Below are positions 10,799 to 22,097 of a stretch of 64,000 bases of DNA, in pieces. The DNA is from Zelonia costaricensis (lineage: Eukaryota > Euglenozoa > Kinetoplastea > Trypanosomatida > Trypanosomatidae), in NCBI GenBank assembly GCA_030849075.1, contig JASAOO010003555.1, forward strand, positions 62,001-126,000, in the 5' to 3' direction. The translations under genes were made by a program, and so were the position numbers. Positions within the stretch are counted from its first letter, which is position 1, and each line of letters starts with the position of its first letter. The notes below the pieces were generated by a model. The model ran no database searches, was not told the origin of the DNA, and worked only from the letters and a program-made list of their open reading frames with translations.

Positions 10799-13700
10799 AT
10801 GAGCGGCAGTGCCAACCTGGAGCGGCTCTTGCCAACCCTCTTCGAATTCCTGAGCGGCGAGGCACCGGGGCACGCGTCGGAGGGAAGTAGCAGCAGCGGC
10901 AGCAGCGCCTACTTCACTCGGCATGCCGGGGAACGTGCGCCCCCAAGTCAAGCGTGCCTGGCGAGCTACGAGCGCTGGCGGCGGTGCATCGGGGTGTGGC
11001 GCAAGGTGATCGGCAACGACAGCCTTCTCCTCACGCTGCTGCTCCACGCGGGGTGTCTGTGGGCGCCAGACTACGCCGCCCTGCATCGCGCCCGGCGCGA
11101 GATCGCCGCGCGTGCGCAGGGACCGCGGCGTGACGGCACCGCACGGCACGTCGGCGCGAGGTCGGATGCGATGCACGCGGATGGGAAGTCGGCGCGCGAG
11201 GCGGACGCGTCGCTGATGGAGTGGGTGGCAGCCACCACCACAGCGACAACAGGAGCGCTACCGGGCCCGGTCCCGCAGCCGGCGGTGAGGCGCCGCGGAA
11301 GGCGCGGGGTCAACAACGCGGCTGAGGCAGCTGCACAGTCCGCGGCTGCCCTCGCCGCCGCTGCGGAGCTGCACGCCGCCCTGGCCGCCGCGTGTCCAGC
11401 CAGTGTGTGGGCCCTGCACGTGCTGCACTTCCTTCGCGTGGAGGAGGTGTACGCGGTGCCAACAGCCCCAGGGGACCGGGCACGCGGTGCTGATGCCGCG
11501 CTGGCTTCGTCGCACGCGTCCACGTCGCGGGGCACCAGGAGCAGCGATGATGACGCGTCCTCGTCATCCAGCACTGCCAGCGCGACAGACACGGACAGCG
11601 CCGACTCGGCAAGCAGCATCAGCGACGACAAGGGCGGAGACGGAGCAAGTGCGGGCGGTCGTGGTGGTGGGCGGAGGGGCAGCGGGGGTGCCGGTGCGGG
11701 GCGGGGCGCGAAGCGGGCACGCACCGCCGTGCGGAGGCGCGGGCTGGCGCACGATGACGTGCGCGGCAGCCGCACGCAGCGCAAGCGGCATCGCACGCAG
11801 GACAGCGACGACGGCGCCACCGCCGCATCGCCACCGTCGTCAGCGCGGCAGTGGTCCGCGTCCTCGGCGCTGCTGCTGGGCGTGTCGGGGGAAGAGAAGA
11901 GTTGGACGGGCCCCGCTGCACGATCCGCGGTTCCCGGCGTGCTGCTCGAGCGCGAGCTGCACCGTCGCCGCACCGCACACACCCTCTCCAGCCACAACTG
12001 CGAAGACCTCAGCGATGGCGCCGGCGGCGATGCCGCGCTGCGCGCCGAGGCGACAGTGTCGGCAGAGCGGACATACGACCTCCTCCTGCGCGCTCTGGTG
12101 AGCCTTGTCAGCGAGGAGGAGCCGCTCGTGCAGCGGGTGGCCTCGGCGCTTGTCGATGAGTGGCTGCGCCTCATGTCCGCAGAGCCGCAGCCGGCGCACC
12201 ACGCGGGGAAACACATGAAGGAGCGGACGGACATCAAGGAGGAGGAGAAGGGCAGCAGCGCCGCTGCACCGCTCAGCGGGGCTACTGGCGGCCCGCTCAG
12301 TTCCGACGAGGCGGCCGCCGATCTCGGCGATGCCGTGCGTGAGGCGAGGGACTACTGGCTCTCGTGTGCCTTCAAGCTTGTCGCGTACCTCGACGGCGTG
12401 CACTCCGCACTGCGCGAGGAGAACGCGCACGTTGCAGCGGTGCTGGCCCGCCAAGGCATCGTCCCGCACGACGCCGAGGACATCTTCAGCAAGTCGATCC
12501 CCGCCATCTTCAACTGCGTGCTCGTCGAGGAGACGCTGAGCAGCGCTGCCGCTACAACACATGCGACGTCGCCACCGCCAGCCCTGCAGCTGCGGATGCC
12601 GCCGCCGGTGCTGCTCCTGCCGTTCCACCTGCTTGCCCAGGGAACGCAGTTGGGGGTTTGGGTGCCGGCATCCAGCGGCGCTCCTTGCACGCGCAGCGGT
12701 GCCCGCGCACTGGGCGGCTTCACGGCGTGCACGGTGGAGTCCTACGGCCTGCACTGCGGCACGGGGCAACATGCGAGCGCGTCGGGGGCGCGGCATCAGG
12801 GCCGGCGGCTGGGCTTCGCCGTGCGCTGCGCTGAGCCCGAGGCCCGCCTGGACGCAAGCACGGTCGCCGCGCTCGACCTCGCGCTGCCTCGGGAGGCGGC
12901 AGCGGAGGCGACAAGCGAGCCATCGCCGGTTCGGTGGTGGGCCTGCACGCTGCCGCGAACCTGCGGCGTTGCCCGTGTTGATCTCTACGTGGCTCGCACG
13001 CTGGTGATGCTGCCGATCCCGGCTCAGAGCACATTCGGCAGCGCCGCAGCAGCGCACCCGACCCGCGCCGCAGCCGGCGCGAGCAACGACAGTAGCGAGA
13101 CGGCGCCCACGGCGGCGGCGGCGGCGGCCTCCCGCACCAGCGCGCCGCAGGCAGGCGGTGCTGGAGCGTCTCCGGCCACCGGTGCGGCCGCCGACGACGG
13201 GCGGCGAGGTCGCGGGAGGGTCGCTCGGCGGCGGACAGCGGAGGAGGTGCAGGTGCGCCGGCGGCAGCCCCTGCTCTACCACGCCATGCAGCCCCACCTC
13301 CGTGCCCCATCGCTGAACTCGGCCGCCGCATCGACCGCCGTCGGGGCAGCCGCCGAACTCGTGCTCCTCTACGGCATCGCCCGCGGGGAGGAGGCGTCCC
13401 TGCTGCGCCAGATCGGCTTCACCGTTCGCACCGGCAGCCACCACGGCCTCGGCCGCAGCGGCGGGGCGGCCGGGGGCGCGGGTGTGGGCAGCTCGGCGCG
13501 GCGCGCGAGCCCCAACGCGTCGGGCGCTGGCGCCGCGCCGGCAGGTGGCGGCTTCAACAGGCGGCTGACGATGGCGCGGGATGCGCTGGGCACGACGCTG
13601 GAGGGTCTCTACCTCGTGGCGCGCCGCGCGCTGGCGCTGCAGGGCCTCTTCGCGTCCCCTCCCGCCGTAGCGACGGCGGCGACGCGGTCGGAGGGGACGG

Positions 13701-14881
13701 GCAAGGGGCCGCGGGACGCCCGTGACCCGGGCCGTGCCGCCGGCTTCTCCGCGAAGGGCACGGCCGCGCCCGCCGACGTGGGCCACGGTGGACTCGCAGG
13801 GGATGCTGCTCACGTGTCGGCGGTGGCGGAGTGCGAGGCGCTGGGCACGGCGGCCGCCACGCTGGCGCTCAGCTGCCTCGTGCTGAGCCACAGCCTCGTG
13901 GATGAGTTGCTGGAGCAGCCATCGCTGGTGCTGTGGTCGGCGGAGCTCGCGTCGTTTGTGCTGGACGTGTCGCTGCTGCTGCCACGGCCCGTGCCGCGGC
14001 TGATGAAGGCTGACGGCATCGCCCTCGCGCTGCTCCTGCAGCCGGCGCAGTCGCTGCTGCTGCTCGTCGGCCTCGCCGCTACGCTTGTCACACGTGAGGC
14101 CCACCTCGACGCGTCTTCGAGCCGTGCGGGGGCGGCGTGTCGGGGTCGCGCTTCGGCTGCTGGCGGCGGCGCTCTGCCGGCGGAGGAGACGTGGCACCCG
14201 TGGTGGTCGACCTTCCGAGCTGCCGTGCTGCGAGATGCGGAGCTGCCCAGCCGCCTCTACCCCGGCGTGTGGGCCATCGCGGAGAACGCAGAGGCCGCGC
14301 TGGCCGCTGTTGCCGCGCACGCGTCCTCAGCGGGACGGCCGCTCGGCTGCAACGGCGGGGCGGGAGGTGCGCTGGCATCCCCCGCGTCCGCGTCCGGCCG
14401 TGGGGGACGGCGTGGCCTCGCCGCGGCCGGAGGTGCCCGCCGCGTGCTCTCGCTTGCACCGCCCGCAGCAGCCGCACCGGCAGCCGGCGGTCCCCGTCCC
14501 TACCGCCGCCTCCACGTCGGCGCGGCAGTGTCCACGCTATCAGCGGCAGCGGCAGCATCGACGCCCTCCTACGACGGGCGATTGGCAGAGACGGGTGGCG
14601 AGGTGCCTCGGTGTTTGTGTGGTCCCGCCGTTGTCCGACACGGGGAAGCAGGTGCGCCGGAGGTGCCTGCTGGCGTGGGCGAGTGGCTGCGCGTGGTGCC
14701 TGGCACGGATGTGGCGCTGCTCGAGGCGCACACGGTACCGCGTCCGGTGCGGCTTCTATCGCACACGACGCACACGGCGTCGATGCCGCGGCTGACGTCT
14801 GCCGTGGCGTCGGCGCTGTGGCTGGCGCTGGAGGCGGAGGGCATGCGGTGGCCGCTGAGCGGCTCGGTAGCTGGACTGTAG
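10799..14881 (+). CDS. Large conserved-looking protein of unknown function (1360 aa)
   Basis: I do not recognise this protein. The ATG at 10799 is the first in the frame and lies 154 nt after a strong acceptor site. Ordered, helix-rich stretches occur at about 20-130 and 190-225, in the 420-580 range, and near 850-880 and 1010-1110; the last is leucine-rich. They are separated by Ala/Gly/Ser/Pro-rich linkers. Residues about 236-290 form a Ser/Asp-rich acidic stretch. It is followed at about 307-345 by basic clusters (KRAR, RKRHR) that could be nuclear-localisation signals. No signal peptide or clear membrane helix is seen; the leucine-rich C-terminal stretch looks like packed helices rather than a membrane anchor. 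A nuclear role is a guess from the basic clusters alone. From memory, unnamed genes occupy the same position between glyoxalase II and CysRS in Leishmania. Confidence 0.88.
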   Translation: MSGSANLERLLPTLFEFLSGEAPGHASEGSSSSGSSAYFTRHAGERAPPSQACLASYERWRRCIGVWRKVIGNDSLLLTLLLHAGCLWAPDYAALHRARREIAARAQGPRRDGTARHVGARSDAMHADGKSAREADASLMEWVAATTTATTGALPGPVPQPAVRRRGRRGVNNAAEAAAQSAAALAAAAELHAALAAACPASVWALHVLHFLRVEEVYAVPTAPGDRARGADAALASSHASTSRGTRSSDDDASSSSSTASATDTDSADSASSISDDKGGDGASAGGRGGGRRGSGGAGAGRGAKRARTAVRRRGLAHDDVRGSRTQRKRHRTQDSDDGATAASPPSSARQWSASSALLLGVSGEEKSWTGPAARSAVPGVLLERELHRRRTAHTLSSHNCEDLSDGAGGDAALRAEATVSAERTYDLLLRALVSLVSEEEPLVQRVASALVDEWLRLMSAEPQPAHHAGKHMKERTDIKEEEKGSSAAAPLSGATGGPLSSDEAAADLGDAVREARDYWLSCAFKLVAYLDGVHSALREENAHVAAVLARQGIVPHDAEDIFSKSIPAIFNCVLVEETLSSAAATTHATSPPPALQLRMPPPVLLLPFHLLAQGTQLGVWVPASSGAPCTRSGARALGGFTACTVESYGLHCGTGQHASASGARHQGRRLGFAVRCAEPEARLDASTVAALDLALPREAAAEATSEPSPVRWWACTLPRTCGVARVDLYVARTLVMLPIPAQSTFGSAAAAHPTRAAAGASNDSSETAPTAAAAAASRTSAPQAGGAGASPATGAAADDGRRGRGRVARRRTAEEVQVRRRQPLLYHAMQPHLRAPSLNSAAASTAVGAAAELVLLYGIARGEEASLLRQIGFTVRTGSHHGLGRSGGAAGGAGVGSSARRASPNASGAGAAPAGGGFNRRLTMARDALGTTLEGLYLVARRALALQGLFASPPAVATAATRSEGTGKGPRDARDPGRAAGFSAKGTAAPADVGHGGLAGDAAHVSAVAECEALGTAAATLALSCLVLSHSLVDELLEQPSLVLWSAELASFVLDVSLLLPRPVPRLMKADGIALALLLQPAQSLLLLVGLAATLVTREAHLDASSSRAGAACRGRASAAGGGALPAEETWHPWWSTFRAAVLRDAELPSRLYPGVWAIAENAEAALAAVAAHASSAGRPLGCNGGAGGALASPASASGRGGRRGLAAAGGARRVLSLAPPAAAAPAAGGPRPYRRLHVGAAVSTLSAAAAASTPSYDGRLAETGGEVPRCLCGPAVVRHGEAGAPEVPAGVGEWLRVVPGTDVALLEAHTVPRPVRLLSHTTHTASMPRLTSAVASALWLALEAEGMRWPLSGSVAGL

Positions 14882-15432
14882 AGCGCGTCAAGCGGTGCCT
14901 GCGCACGAGTCCCGCGACCGGCAGGCGGAGTTCGCCACCCCTCCCCCCCTTCTTGCTCTTCTCGCGCGCGGTTGGGTCACGTGCACTGCATCCGCCGCGT
15001 CCTTCACACAATCGCGTTATCAGCTCACCTCCGGGTGTCCAACTTCGAGGTCAACAAGAAGCGGACCGGTGTGCGCCGCTCCGACCCACTGCAAAGACGT
15101 GCGCATGCGTGTGTGTGGGTGGGTAATTGTGGGTGTGTGGGTGTGGGTGCCCCTCCCCCTTGGTATGTGCCTGGCACTGCGCACAACTCGCTGACGCGTG
15201 ATTGACCGCGCGCACTTTGCTGCTCTCGCTGCACTTCTCCCTATGGCTCCCCCCCCCTTCCTTCACCTTCCTTCACCTACGCCGCGCCTTCTTATCCGCA
15301 TCCCTTGCGCTCCAGCAGCGTCCGTCCCACCCCTTAGATCCACAACCCCCCCCTCCCTCTCCCTACACTACCCCCTTCCATAGACGCACAGGCACAGACG
15401 CGAACACACTCATACCTCAGCACGCACCCACG
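14882..15432. other. Intergenic region
   Basis: No gene is seen. It has GT-rich sequence at about 15100-15150 and long CT-rich tracts at about 15225-15380. The acceptor candidate lies 49 nt before the next ATG. Confidence 0.6.
15340..15383 (+). promoter_or_regulatory. Candidate spliced-leader acceptor for the membrane protein at 15433
   Basis: A C/T-rich tract is followed by AG at 15382-15383, giving a leader of about 49 nt. Confidence 0.45.
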
Positions 15433-17610
15433 ATGATCTGCACTCTCTCTTCGCTGCACGTGCGCCGCCGAGGCAGTGGCGTCACGACTCTGGCGCTGTG
15501 GCTGCTGCTGGCGTTGCTGCTGATGCGCGTGAAGGAGTCCGTGGCACAGGCGGCAGTGGGAACGTCGACAATAGCGCCCGAGCACATTGTGCCCACCTAC
15601 AACGCCGACCCGAACACGTACTACGACACCCTCGCCTCACAGGACAGCGCCATCTTCGCCGGCACATCAACGTCCACGAGCTCCGACAGCGCCAATTACC
15701 CAAACCTGAACATGATCCGCGGGCTGCGCACCATCTTCAACATCCCCAACGCCTCCTCGCTCATCCCCACGACGAACCTGCCAAACAGCGCCACGGCGGC
15801 TGTGCGCGCGGATGTGCTGTCGGAGCTCTTCGTCACCATGGCGGTGCTCTACCTCGAGGCGAGCGGCGCGCTCCCCTTCGCCCGGACGGCGCCGATCCCG
15901 TCCACGTACCTGCCGCCCACGTACGTGGTAGGCAATACATTTGTGAGCCCGAACTTCCCGACCATCCCCATCACGCTGAACATGATGCTGCAGCACATCT
16001 CGTCCATCACCGAGACAGGCTTCGGCATCGGCGCGGCGACGACGCCGGCCGAGACGGTGCCGACGCTGTCCGACTTTGTAAGTGCCCTCTTCAACACGGA
16101 GTCCGTCAGCATCTTCGGCGCGAACCAGCCTGGGCTGTCCAGCAGCTACACCTACTCCCGCACCAACACGGCGCTGGTGTCGTACATCGTGGAGCGCATT
16201 CTCGCCACCTCGTCCCAGTACGCCACCCTCAACGGCATCGGCGACTTCGTTTTCACTGTCATACTGCCCCCGCTGCAGCTCAGCAGCACCTTCCTGATGA
16301 ACCGCAACGGCACCGTGATTGAAACCACCTACCCCGCCTCGAGCAGCAGCACGCAGAACAGGCTGTACTACCTGGCCCGACAAGACATCAACAACGCCGG
16401 CACGGGTGTTTTGACTGCCTTCCCGATCCACGCATCGTACTTCTCGGACTACATGCTCTTCACGTCAGGCACCGACCTCGCCAAGATCGCGCTGCAGGTC
16501 TTCGTGCCAGGCGGCATCTACTACAACGGCATCGGCGCGCAGATGTTGCTGAACTCCTCGCCGGTGTCGGTCACCACAATGCTGTACACCACCGCGCGCA
16601 CCCCAGGCCTCTTCCTCTTCGACGCGAATGAGCTCTGCTCCATCATGTACGCCGCCATCTCGTACAGCGGGACGGCGCCGTACTGCTACTACAGCTCCGC
16701 CACCGTCGCCGCTACAGCCCCCGCCTTCGGCCTCGTCGCCACCGGCGGCGTCAACGAGATCGCCGTCGTGTGCGTTCCCGTGGCGTCCTCTGGCAAAACA
16801 TTCTGCACCGTCGCCGAAATCTCGTTCCGCGACGCGGGCTGGCGCGCTGGGGACCAGGCCGCAGCCGGCAACCGCGCCGTCGGCCTCGCCATGGTCAGCC
16901 TTGCGTACCTGACAAGTGAGCCGATGCCCACCACAACCACGACGACCGCCGATCCGGCCGCAGCGTCCATGAATGCGGGGTTCGTCGTGATCGGCGTCCT
17001 CGCCACCCTCGTGGTAGTTGTTGTGGCTGCGTACGTTACGGACTACATCATCCAGCCCCCGCCCCCCGCGAAGATCATTGCGCCCGTCGTCACGGGGCAC
17101 ATCGGGCTGCGCAACGGTGCGGCAACAGCGGCGGACCTCAGCGGCACCGGCAGGAGCCCCGAGGCGGTGGCGGGCGGGGAGGACGCGCTCAACGACGGCC
17201 CCGGCGACGCGGATGACGAGGACTCGCCCAAGGCGTTCCGCGACCCCACCTCCACCACCGCCACCACGTCGCACGCCCCCGGGCCGCACAGCCGCCGCCG
17301 CCGCAGTGGCAGCGACGGCTTCGGCGGCGACGAGAGCGGCTCTTCCGAAAGGGGGGCGGACGCGACGGCGACGCCGTACGTGCTGCGGAGCGGCGCCGGC
17401 GCTGGCGTCGGTGGTGGGTCCTCCCTGCGCCGTCGCAACCCTGGCGCATCGCAGCGCGGCTACGCCAGCGGCGGTGGGCACCGCGCGGGCCCGTACCCCG
17501 CCCGCGATGACGGCTGGGGCGACGAGCTGGATGAGGAGGAAGACCGCTCCTCGACCGGCTCGCAGCGGCCCAACCCCGACGGCCGCCTGCGCTTCGACGC
17601 ATACATCTGA
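15433..17610 (+). CDS. Predicted type I membrane protein of unknown function (725 aa)
   Basis: The start is the first ATG after a good acceptor site; the frame is open further upstream but without an ATG. The N-terminus has basic residues (RRR near 11-13) followed by a hydrophobic core at about 17-32, ending near an Ala-Gln-Ala stretch, as in a cleavable signal peptide. Residues about 40-510 form a putative lumenal or extracellular domain rich in Thr, Ser, Tyr and Asn, with N-glycosylation sequons at Asn106, Asn292 and Asn374. A single membrane helix at about 515-540 is followed by a Pro-rich linker and a Ser/Arg/Gly/Asp-rich cytoplasmic tail to residue 725 that looks disordered. I do not recognise the ectodomain. 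It could be a surface, flagellar-pocket or endomembrane receptor-like protein; only the topology is supported. Confidence 0.88.
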   Translation: MICTLSSLHVRRRGSGVTTLALWLLLALLLMRVKESVAQAAVGTSTIAPEHIVPTYNADPNTYYDTLASQDSAIFAGTSTSTSSDSANYPNLNMIRGLRTIFNIPNASSLIPTTNLPNSATAAVRADVLSELFVTMAVLYLEASGALPFARTAPIPSTYLPPTYVVGNTFVSPNFPTIPITLNMMLQHISSITETGFGIGAATTPAETVPTLSDFVSALFNTESVSIFGANQPGLSSSYTYSRTNTALVSYIVERILATSSQYATLNGIGDFVFTVILPPLQLSSTFLMNRNGTVIETTYPASSSSTQNRLYYLARQDINNAGTGVLTAFPIHASYFSDYMLFTSGTDLAKIALQVFVPGGIYYNGIGAQMLLNSSPVSVTTMLYTTARTPGLFLFDANELCSIMYAAISYSGTAPYCYYSSATVAATAPAFGLVATGGVNEIAVVCVPVASSGKTFCTVAEISFRDAGWRAGDQAAAGNRAVGLAMVSLAYLTSEPMPTTTTTTADPAAASMNAGFVVIGVLATLVVVVVAAYVTDYIIQPPPPAKIIAPVVTGHIGLRNGAATAADLSGTGRSPEAVAGGEDALNDGPGDADDEDSPKAFRDPTSTTATTSHAPGPHSRRRRSGSDGFGGDESGSSERGADATATPYVLRSGAGAGVGGGSSLRRRNPGASQRGYASGGGHRAGPYPARDDGWGDELDEEEDRSSTGSQRPNPDGRLRFDAYI

Positions 17611-18370
17611 GTGCAGGCCCACGTGTAGGTGCGCGTGTGTGTGTGTGTGTGCGCGTGTCGGCCCTTCTTGCGTTTCTTGTGGCTTCTTCTTCGCCTCTCT
17701 CGATCACGCTGGCTTCCCTTTAGATCTCCCGTTCGGTGCCTCGGTGCCGACGTGCTCGTACACGGCCACCGCCCCCACCCCCATCCTCTCGCTCCCCACC
17801 TCACCTCTGCGAGCTGTAGTCAAGGCTGTGCTGTCACGCACGGCCTGCGCGAACGTGTGTCCGGGCGTGTGTGTGTGTGTGTGTGTGTTTGCCGCCCCTC
17901 CTCCGCGCCTCCCCAGCAGCTCCCTCAGATGAATTGAGTCGGCAGTTGCACGCGGCCGACTTGCCCACTCGACACGCACACAGAGTCGCCCCCCTCCCCC
18001 CTCTGTCTCTCTCTCACACGGGTGGAGCGTCACTGCTGGGGCGTGGCTCGAGTCCTCGCCGCGCCTCTCCCTCACGTTTCCTCACGTCTCCCCCTCCGCT
18101 GCCTCCGCCCTCCCCCCCACCCCCATCCCCCCTCCCTCCTCCTCGTCTTCTTCCCACGTGCGTGCACACATCAGTGCTCCCGCACACTCACACACGTACG
18201 AACCCCCGCCTTTCAAGCTGTTCCGCTTGCGCGCCCCCCGCTCGGTGCCGCACGTGACTCGGCACCCCCTGCGCACCCTCCTTCCTCCCTCCCCCGCCCG
18301 CTCCAGCCCCCTTTTGCTCACGCCTACACGCTTCTACATCACCACGTCGACGACGACCACGACCACCACC
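17611..18370. other. Intergenic region
   Basis: No gene is supported. GT runs occur at about 17634-17655 and 17868-17890, and CT-rich tracts at about 17990-18020 and 18075-18150. Confidence 0.6.
18277..18306 (+). promoter_or_regulatory. Candidate spliced-leader acceptor for CysRS
   Basis: A CT-rich tract ends in CTCCAG with AG at 18305-18306, giving a leader of about 65 nt. Confidence 0.35.
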
Positions 18371-20725
18371 ATGAGCAGCAACAGCGCACCCAAAGTCGTG
18401 GCCGGGCTCGATGGCGCGAACCCCGTGAAGCGCGACCGCCACCCTGTCTGGTACCCGCCGGCGAAGCTGGATGGCAACGGGCTCAAGGTGATGAACTCGC
18501 TGACGGAGACGCTCGAGGACTTCGCGCCGCTGAACGGGCGCCTCGTGCGCTGGTACACGTGCGGCCCGACCGTCTACGATCTCTCCCACATGGGCCACGC
18601 CCGCGCGTACCTCACCTTCGACATCATCCGCCGCATCATGGAGGACTACTTCGGCTACGCCGTCATCTACCAGATGAACATCACCGACATCGACGACAAG
18701 ATTATCAAGCGGGCCCGGGTGAACAAGCTGCTCGACGACTTCAAGGACGGCGAGCTGCAGCACTCGGACCTCGCGAAGCTGAAGGCCTTCACCAGCGAGG
18801 CGGTGGCCGCGGCCGAGGCGGGGCTGGCGAAGCGCCGCGCGAAGCTGGCCGATCCCATTCCCGAGGGGGCCAACAGCCGGGCCAAGGCGGACCGCGAGGA
18901 GAAGCTGCTCGAGGTGCAGCTCAAGGAGGCGCAGCTGGCCGACACGAAGGAGAAGATCGCCGCCGCCGGGGACGACTTCGCCGCCCTCTTCGCCGCGGCC
19001 AGCGGCGTCAACGGCGATCTGCTGGACGAGCGCAACGGGCACCGCATCTCCGACCAGCAGATCTTTGAGGACCACGCCCGCACGTACGAGCGCGCCTTCT
19101 TCGACGACATGCAGCGTCTCGGCATCCGCGATCCCGACATCGTGTCGCGCGTCACTGAGTATGTGCCGCAGGTGGTGGACTTTGTGCAGAGGATCATGGA
19201 CAACGGGTTCGCGTACCAGGGCGAGACGTCCATCTTCTTCGACACAGAGGCGTACATCAAGGCCGGGCACGACTACCCGAAGCTGAAGCCCGGCGGCGAC
19301 CGCAACACGACGGAGGATGAGATGGCGGAGGGCGAGGGGGCGCTGTCGAAGGGCATCGAGGGCGAGAAGCGCAGCCCGAACGACTTCGCGCTGTGGAAGT
19401 TCTCGAAGCCCGGCGAGCCGCGCTGGCCGTCGCCGTGGGGGGAGGGGCGCCCCGGCTGGCACATCGAATGCTCCGTCATGGCCTCCGACATCCTCGGGGA
19501 GAACATGGACATCCACAGCGGTGGGTGGGATCTCAAGTTCCCGCACCACGACAACGAGTGCGCGCAGAGCGAGGCGTGCAACCTGCACAGCCAGTGGGTG
19601 AACTACTTCCTCCACTGCGGCCACCTCCACATCAAGGGGCTCAAGATGAGCAAGAGCCTCAAGAACTTCATCACGATCCGGCAGGCGCTGGACGAGCTTG
19701 GCGTCACGCCGCGCACGATGCGGCTGCTCTTCCTCGCCAACCCGTGGCACAAGCCGATGAACTTCTCCGACCAGTCCCTGGATGAGGCGAAGGAGAAGGA
19801 GCGCGTGCTGCGCGCCTTCTTCGGCAGCGTCGACATCGTCCTGCGCGCTGACAACTGGAAGGCTACGCAGGGCGTCAACCCGTTCGACCGGGAGCTGCTG
19901 ACGAAGTGGACCGAGGCCGAGGCCGCCGTGCACGCCGCGCTGCAGGACAACTTCGACACGGTGGCCGCCCTCCAGCAGCTCATGGGGCTCGTCGCGGCAA
20001 CGAACCAGTACCTGCTGTCCGGTCAGCGCCCGAGTGCGACGCTGGTGCGCAAGGTTGGCGCCTACGTGACGCGGATGTTCCGCATATTCGGCGTTGTGGA
20101 GGGCTCCGACGACGTCGGGCTGCAGCAGCAGTCCTCCGGCGATGGCGAGAGCCGCTTCATCGAGGTGGTCAACACGCTGGTGCGCTTCCGCGATGAGGTG
20201 CGTGGTGCCGCCAAGGAGCAGAAGGTCGTGGCGGGCTTCCTGCCGCTGTGCGACAAGGTCCGCGACGAGTGGCTCGTCGACGCCGGTGTGCGGCTGGAGG
20301 ACAACCCGGCCGGCCCGACGACGTGGAAGAGCGATGAGCCGGCGCTGCTGCGGCGGGAGCTGGAGGAGCGCCAGGCGCAGCAGGAGGGGGACCGGAGGAA
20401 GAAACTGGCGAACCAGGCGGAGACGAAGCGGAAGCTCGTGGAGAAGTGGCGCCAGTTCACGTACCCGCCCTCGGAGTTCTTCCAGCGGCAGGACGAGGCC
20501 AGGACGGAGCCCAAGTACGCCTCCTTCGATCCCGCGACGGGGCTGCCGGCAACGACTGCGGCGGGCGAGGAGGTGAACGAGAAGGAGGCGAAGAAGCTGA
20601 GCAAGGAGTTGGCCAAGTACGCCAAGGCGTGCGAGGAGTTCGAAGGCAAGGGTGGGGCGCCGTGGCTGGCGGAGCAGGAGGCGGAGCTGGCCGCTATGCA
20701 AGCCGAGCTCGACGGCAAGAAGTAA
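18371..20725 (+). CDS. CysRS: Cysteinyl-tRNA synthetase
   Basis: This class I aminoacyl-tRNA synthetase charges tRNA-Cys with cysteine using ATP. The 784-residue product has the CysRS start of the Rossmann fold with Cys64 in [10 protein letters not shown], the HIGH-type motif HMGH (73-76), the metal-site region around GWHIEC and the downstream HHDNEC stretch, and KMSKS at 425-429. A charged helical insertion of about 85 residues (about 134-218) splits the catalytic domain, as in eukaryotic cytosolic forms. A Lys/Glu-rich helical C-terminal extension is present, also as in eukaryotic enzymes. No mitochondrial presequence is obvious at ATG 18371. In trypanosomatids single synthetase genes often serve both cytosol and mitochondrion, and nothing in this sequence decides that. 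Upstream in-frame codons lack an ATG. Confidence 0.97.
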   Translation: MSSNSAPKVVAGLDGANPVKRDRHPVWYPPAKLDGNGLKVMNSLTETLEDFAPLNGRLVRWYTCGPTVYDLSHMGHARAYLTFDIIRRIMEDYFGYAVIYQMNITDIDDKIIKRARVNKLLDDFKDGELQHSDLAKLKAFTSEAVAAAEAGLAKRRAKLADPIPEGANSRAKADREEKLLEVQLKEAQLADTKEKIAAAGDDFAALFAAASGVNGDLLDERNGHRISDQQIFEDHARTYERAFFDDMQRLGIRDPDIVSRVTEYVPQVVDFVQRIMDNGFAYQGETSIFFDTEAYIKAGHDYPKLKPGGDRNTTEDEMAEGEGALSKGIEGEKRSPNDFALWKFSKPGEPRWPSPWGEGRPGWHIECSVMASDILGENMDIHSGGWDLKFPHHDNECAQSEACNLHSQWVNYFLHCGHLHIKGLKMSKSLKNFITIRQALDELGVTPRTMRLLFLANPWHKPMNFSDQSLDEAKEKERVLRAFFGSVDIVLRADNWKATQGVNPFDRELLTKWTEAEAAVHAALQDNFDTVAALQQLMGLVAATNQYLLSGQRPSATLVRKVGAYVTRMFRIFGVVEGSDDVGLQQQSSGDGESRFIEVVNTLVRFRDEVRGAAKEQKVVAGFLPLCDKVRDEWLVDAGVRLEDNPAGPTTWKSDEPALLRRELEERQAQQEGDRRKKLANQAETKRKLVEKWRQFTYPPSEFFQRQDEARTEPKYASFDPATGLPATTAAGEEVNEKEAKKLSKELAKYAKACEEFEGKGGAPWLAEQEAELAAMQAELDGKK

Positions 20726-22038
20726 AGGCCCACTGGAGCGTGAAGTGCTCCATGTCGAGCTCTAGTTTCGGTGTGGCGGTGCACGTGTGTGCGTGAGTGT
20801 GGCGATGTGTGGCGGGAGGTACGAGCCGACGTGTTACCTCAGTCTCGCACAACGCACCTGCGCTTCTCGCGCGGTGGGTCCTCATCAAGTCGAGCTGGGC
20901 TGCCGTTGTGCACGCGGTACACATCACCACCACTACCACTGCCGCCGCCGCCTGCTTTCCTTTGCTTCGTTCGCCTTGTCCGCCCTCGGCTGCGCGTATG
21001 CGGCACGGATCGGGTAACTCGGTCCTGCAAGTGTGCCCCCCCCCCCTCCCCTCCCTCACACGGGGTGTGAAGGACGTCGGGGAGCATCCTGCTGCGCACG
21101 GACGCCAAGTGGCTTCCTTCTCCTCCTCTCTCTCTTCCTCGAAGGCCCCGGCGCGACTTCCATGTGGGGGCGTGTTTGTGTTTGTGTTTGTCTTTGTCTG
21201 GGTGTGGGTGAGAGGATGGCGCACATCAGCGGGGCTGTGGGCTGCGGTGTAAACCCGGCCTTGGCCTCGGCGCGTGCCTGCCACGCCTCGGACTTCCGCT
21301 ACCACTTCAGCCCCCCCCCTTCCTTGCCTCCTTTCCTCTGTCCCTCGCCTGAAGGGAGTCTCCTTGTGCTCGTACACACCCGTGCCCGATGCGCTCTGTA
21401 CTGCCCCCCCCCCATCCCTCTTCCCTCTTCCCCGGCCCTCTGCATCACCACCACGCGCACAACGGGCCAGGCTTCTTCGCTTGCACCATGGCAGTAGGGT
21501 CGGGTGGAGAGCGCGACACGCGTGCGTGTGAGGGCATGTGCACTTCTTCTCCGTCCCTCATCGCCCCTCACCCCCCTTCGCAGCTGCCATGCCCTGTGGA
21601 GTGGGATGCTTGCCGTTGAGTTTCTCCCGATTGTATTCCTCTTCGTTTCGTGTGCACACGCACGATGCTGGACGGGTGGGTGTCCCCGCCGCGTCGGTGT
21701 GGTGAGCTCGCACCGCTTCCCGTTTGTGGATGCTCGACTTGCTTGTCGGTGCGCGCGGGTGGTGGCACTTTGTCCCCGGTGGCTGTGCTTCGATTCGGGA
21801 GCGCGGTGGTGCCACGCAAGGGGCGGACACGCGGTGGTGAATAATGCGTGTTTCCGGTGAAGTGAGCTGAGTCGCGCAGGTTGTGTGGGTTGTGGGCAGG
21901 GCGCTGTGCGTCTCTTCCCCTTCCCTTGTCGCAGCCGAGTACGCTCGAGCGCGTGCGTGTGCGTCGGTTGGTGTTTGGTGCTGTGTTCCTAAGTGCCGGT
22001 CGCCGTAAGGTGCCGGCGCCTTTATTGCGCACGTGTGT

Positions 22039-22066
22039 GTTTTCTCTTTCTTTCCTGTGTGGCCAG
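22039..22066 (+). promoter_or_regulatory. Polypyrimidine tract and AG with no recognised downstream gene
   Basis: A T/C tract (about 22039-22056) is followed by GGCCAG with AG at 22065-22066. It lies 32 nt before the ATG of the small frame at 22098 and about 670 nt before the metacaspase ATG. It could serve either, or neither. Confidence 0.35.
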
Positions 22067-22097
22067 ACGGCAAACCACCAAGCTGACAATCGCCTCC

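Noticed and set aside
11840..14320. 826-codon minus-strand frame opposite the unknown protein at 10799
   Set aside because: Arg/His/Gly-rich antisense composition and wrong strand for this transcription unit. The sense frame starts after a clear splice acceptor.
18188..20701. 837-codon minus-strand frame across CysRS
   Set aside because: Antisense shadow caused by extreme G/C bias at third codon positions.
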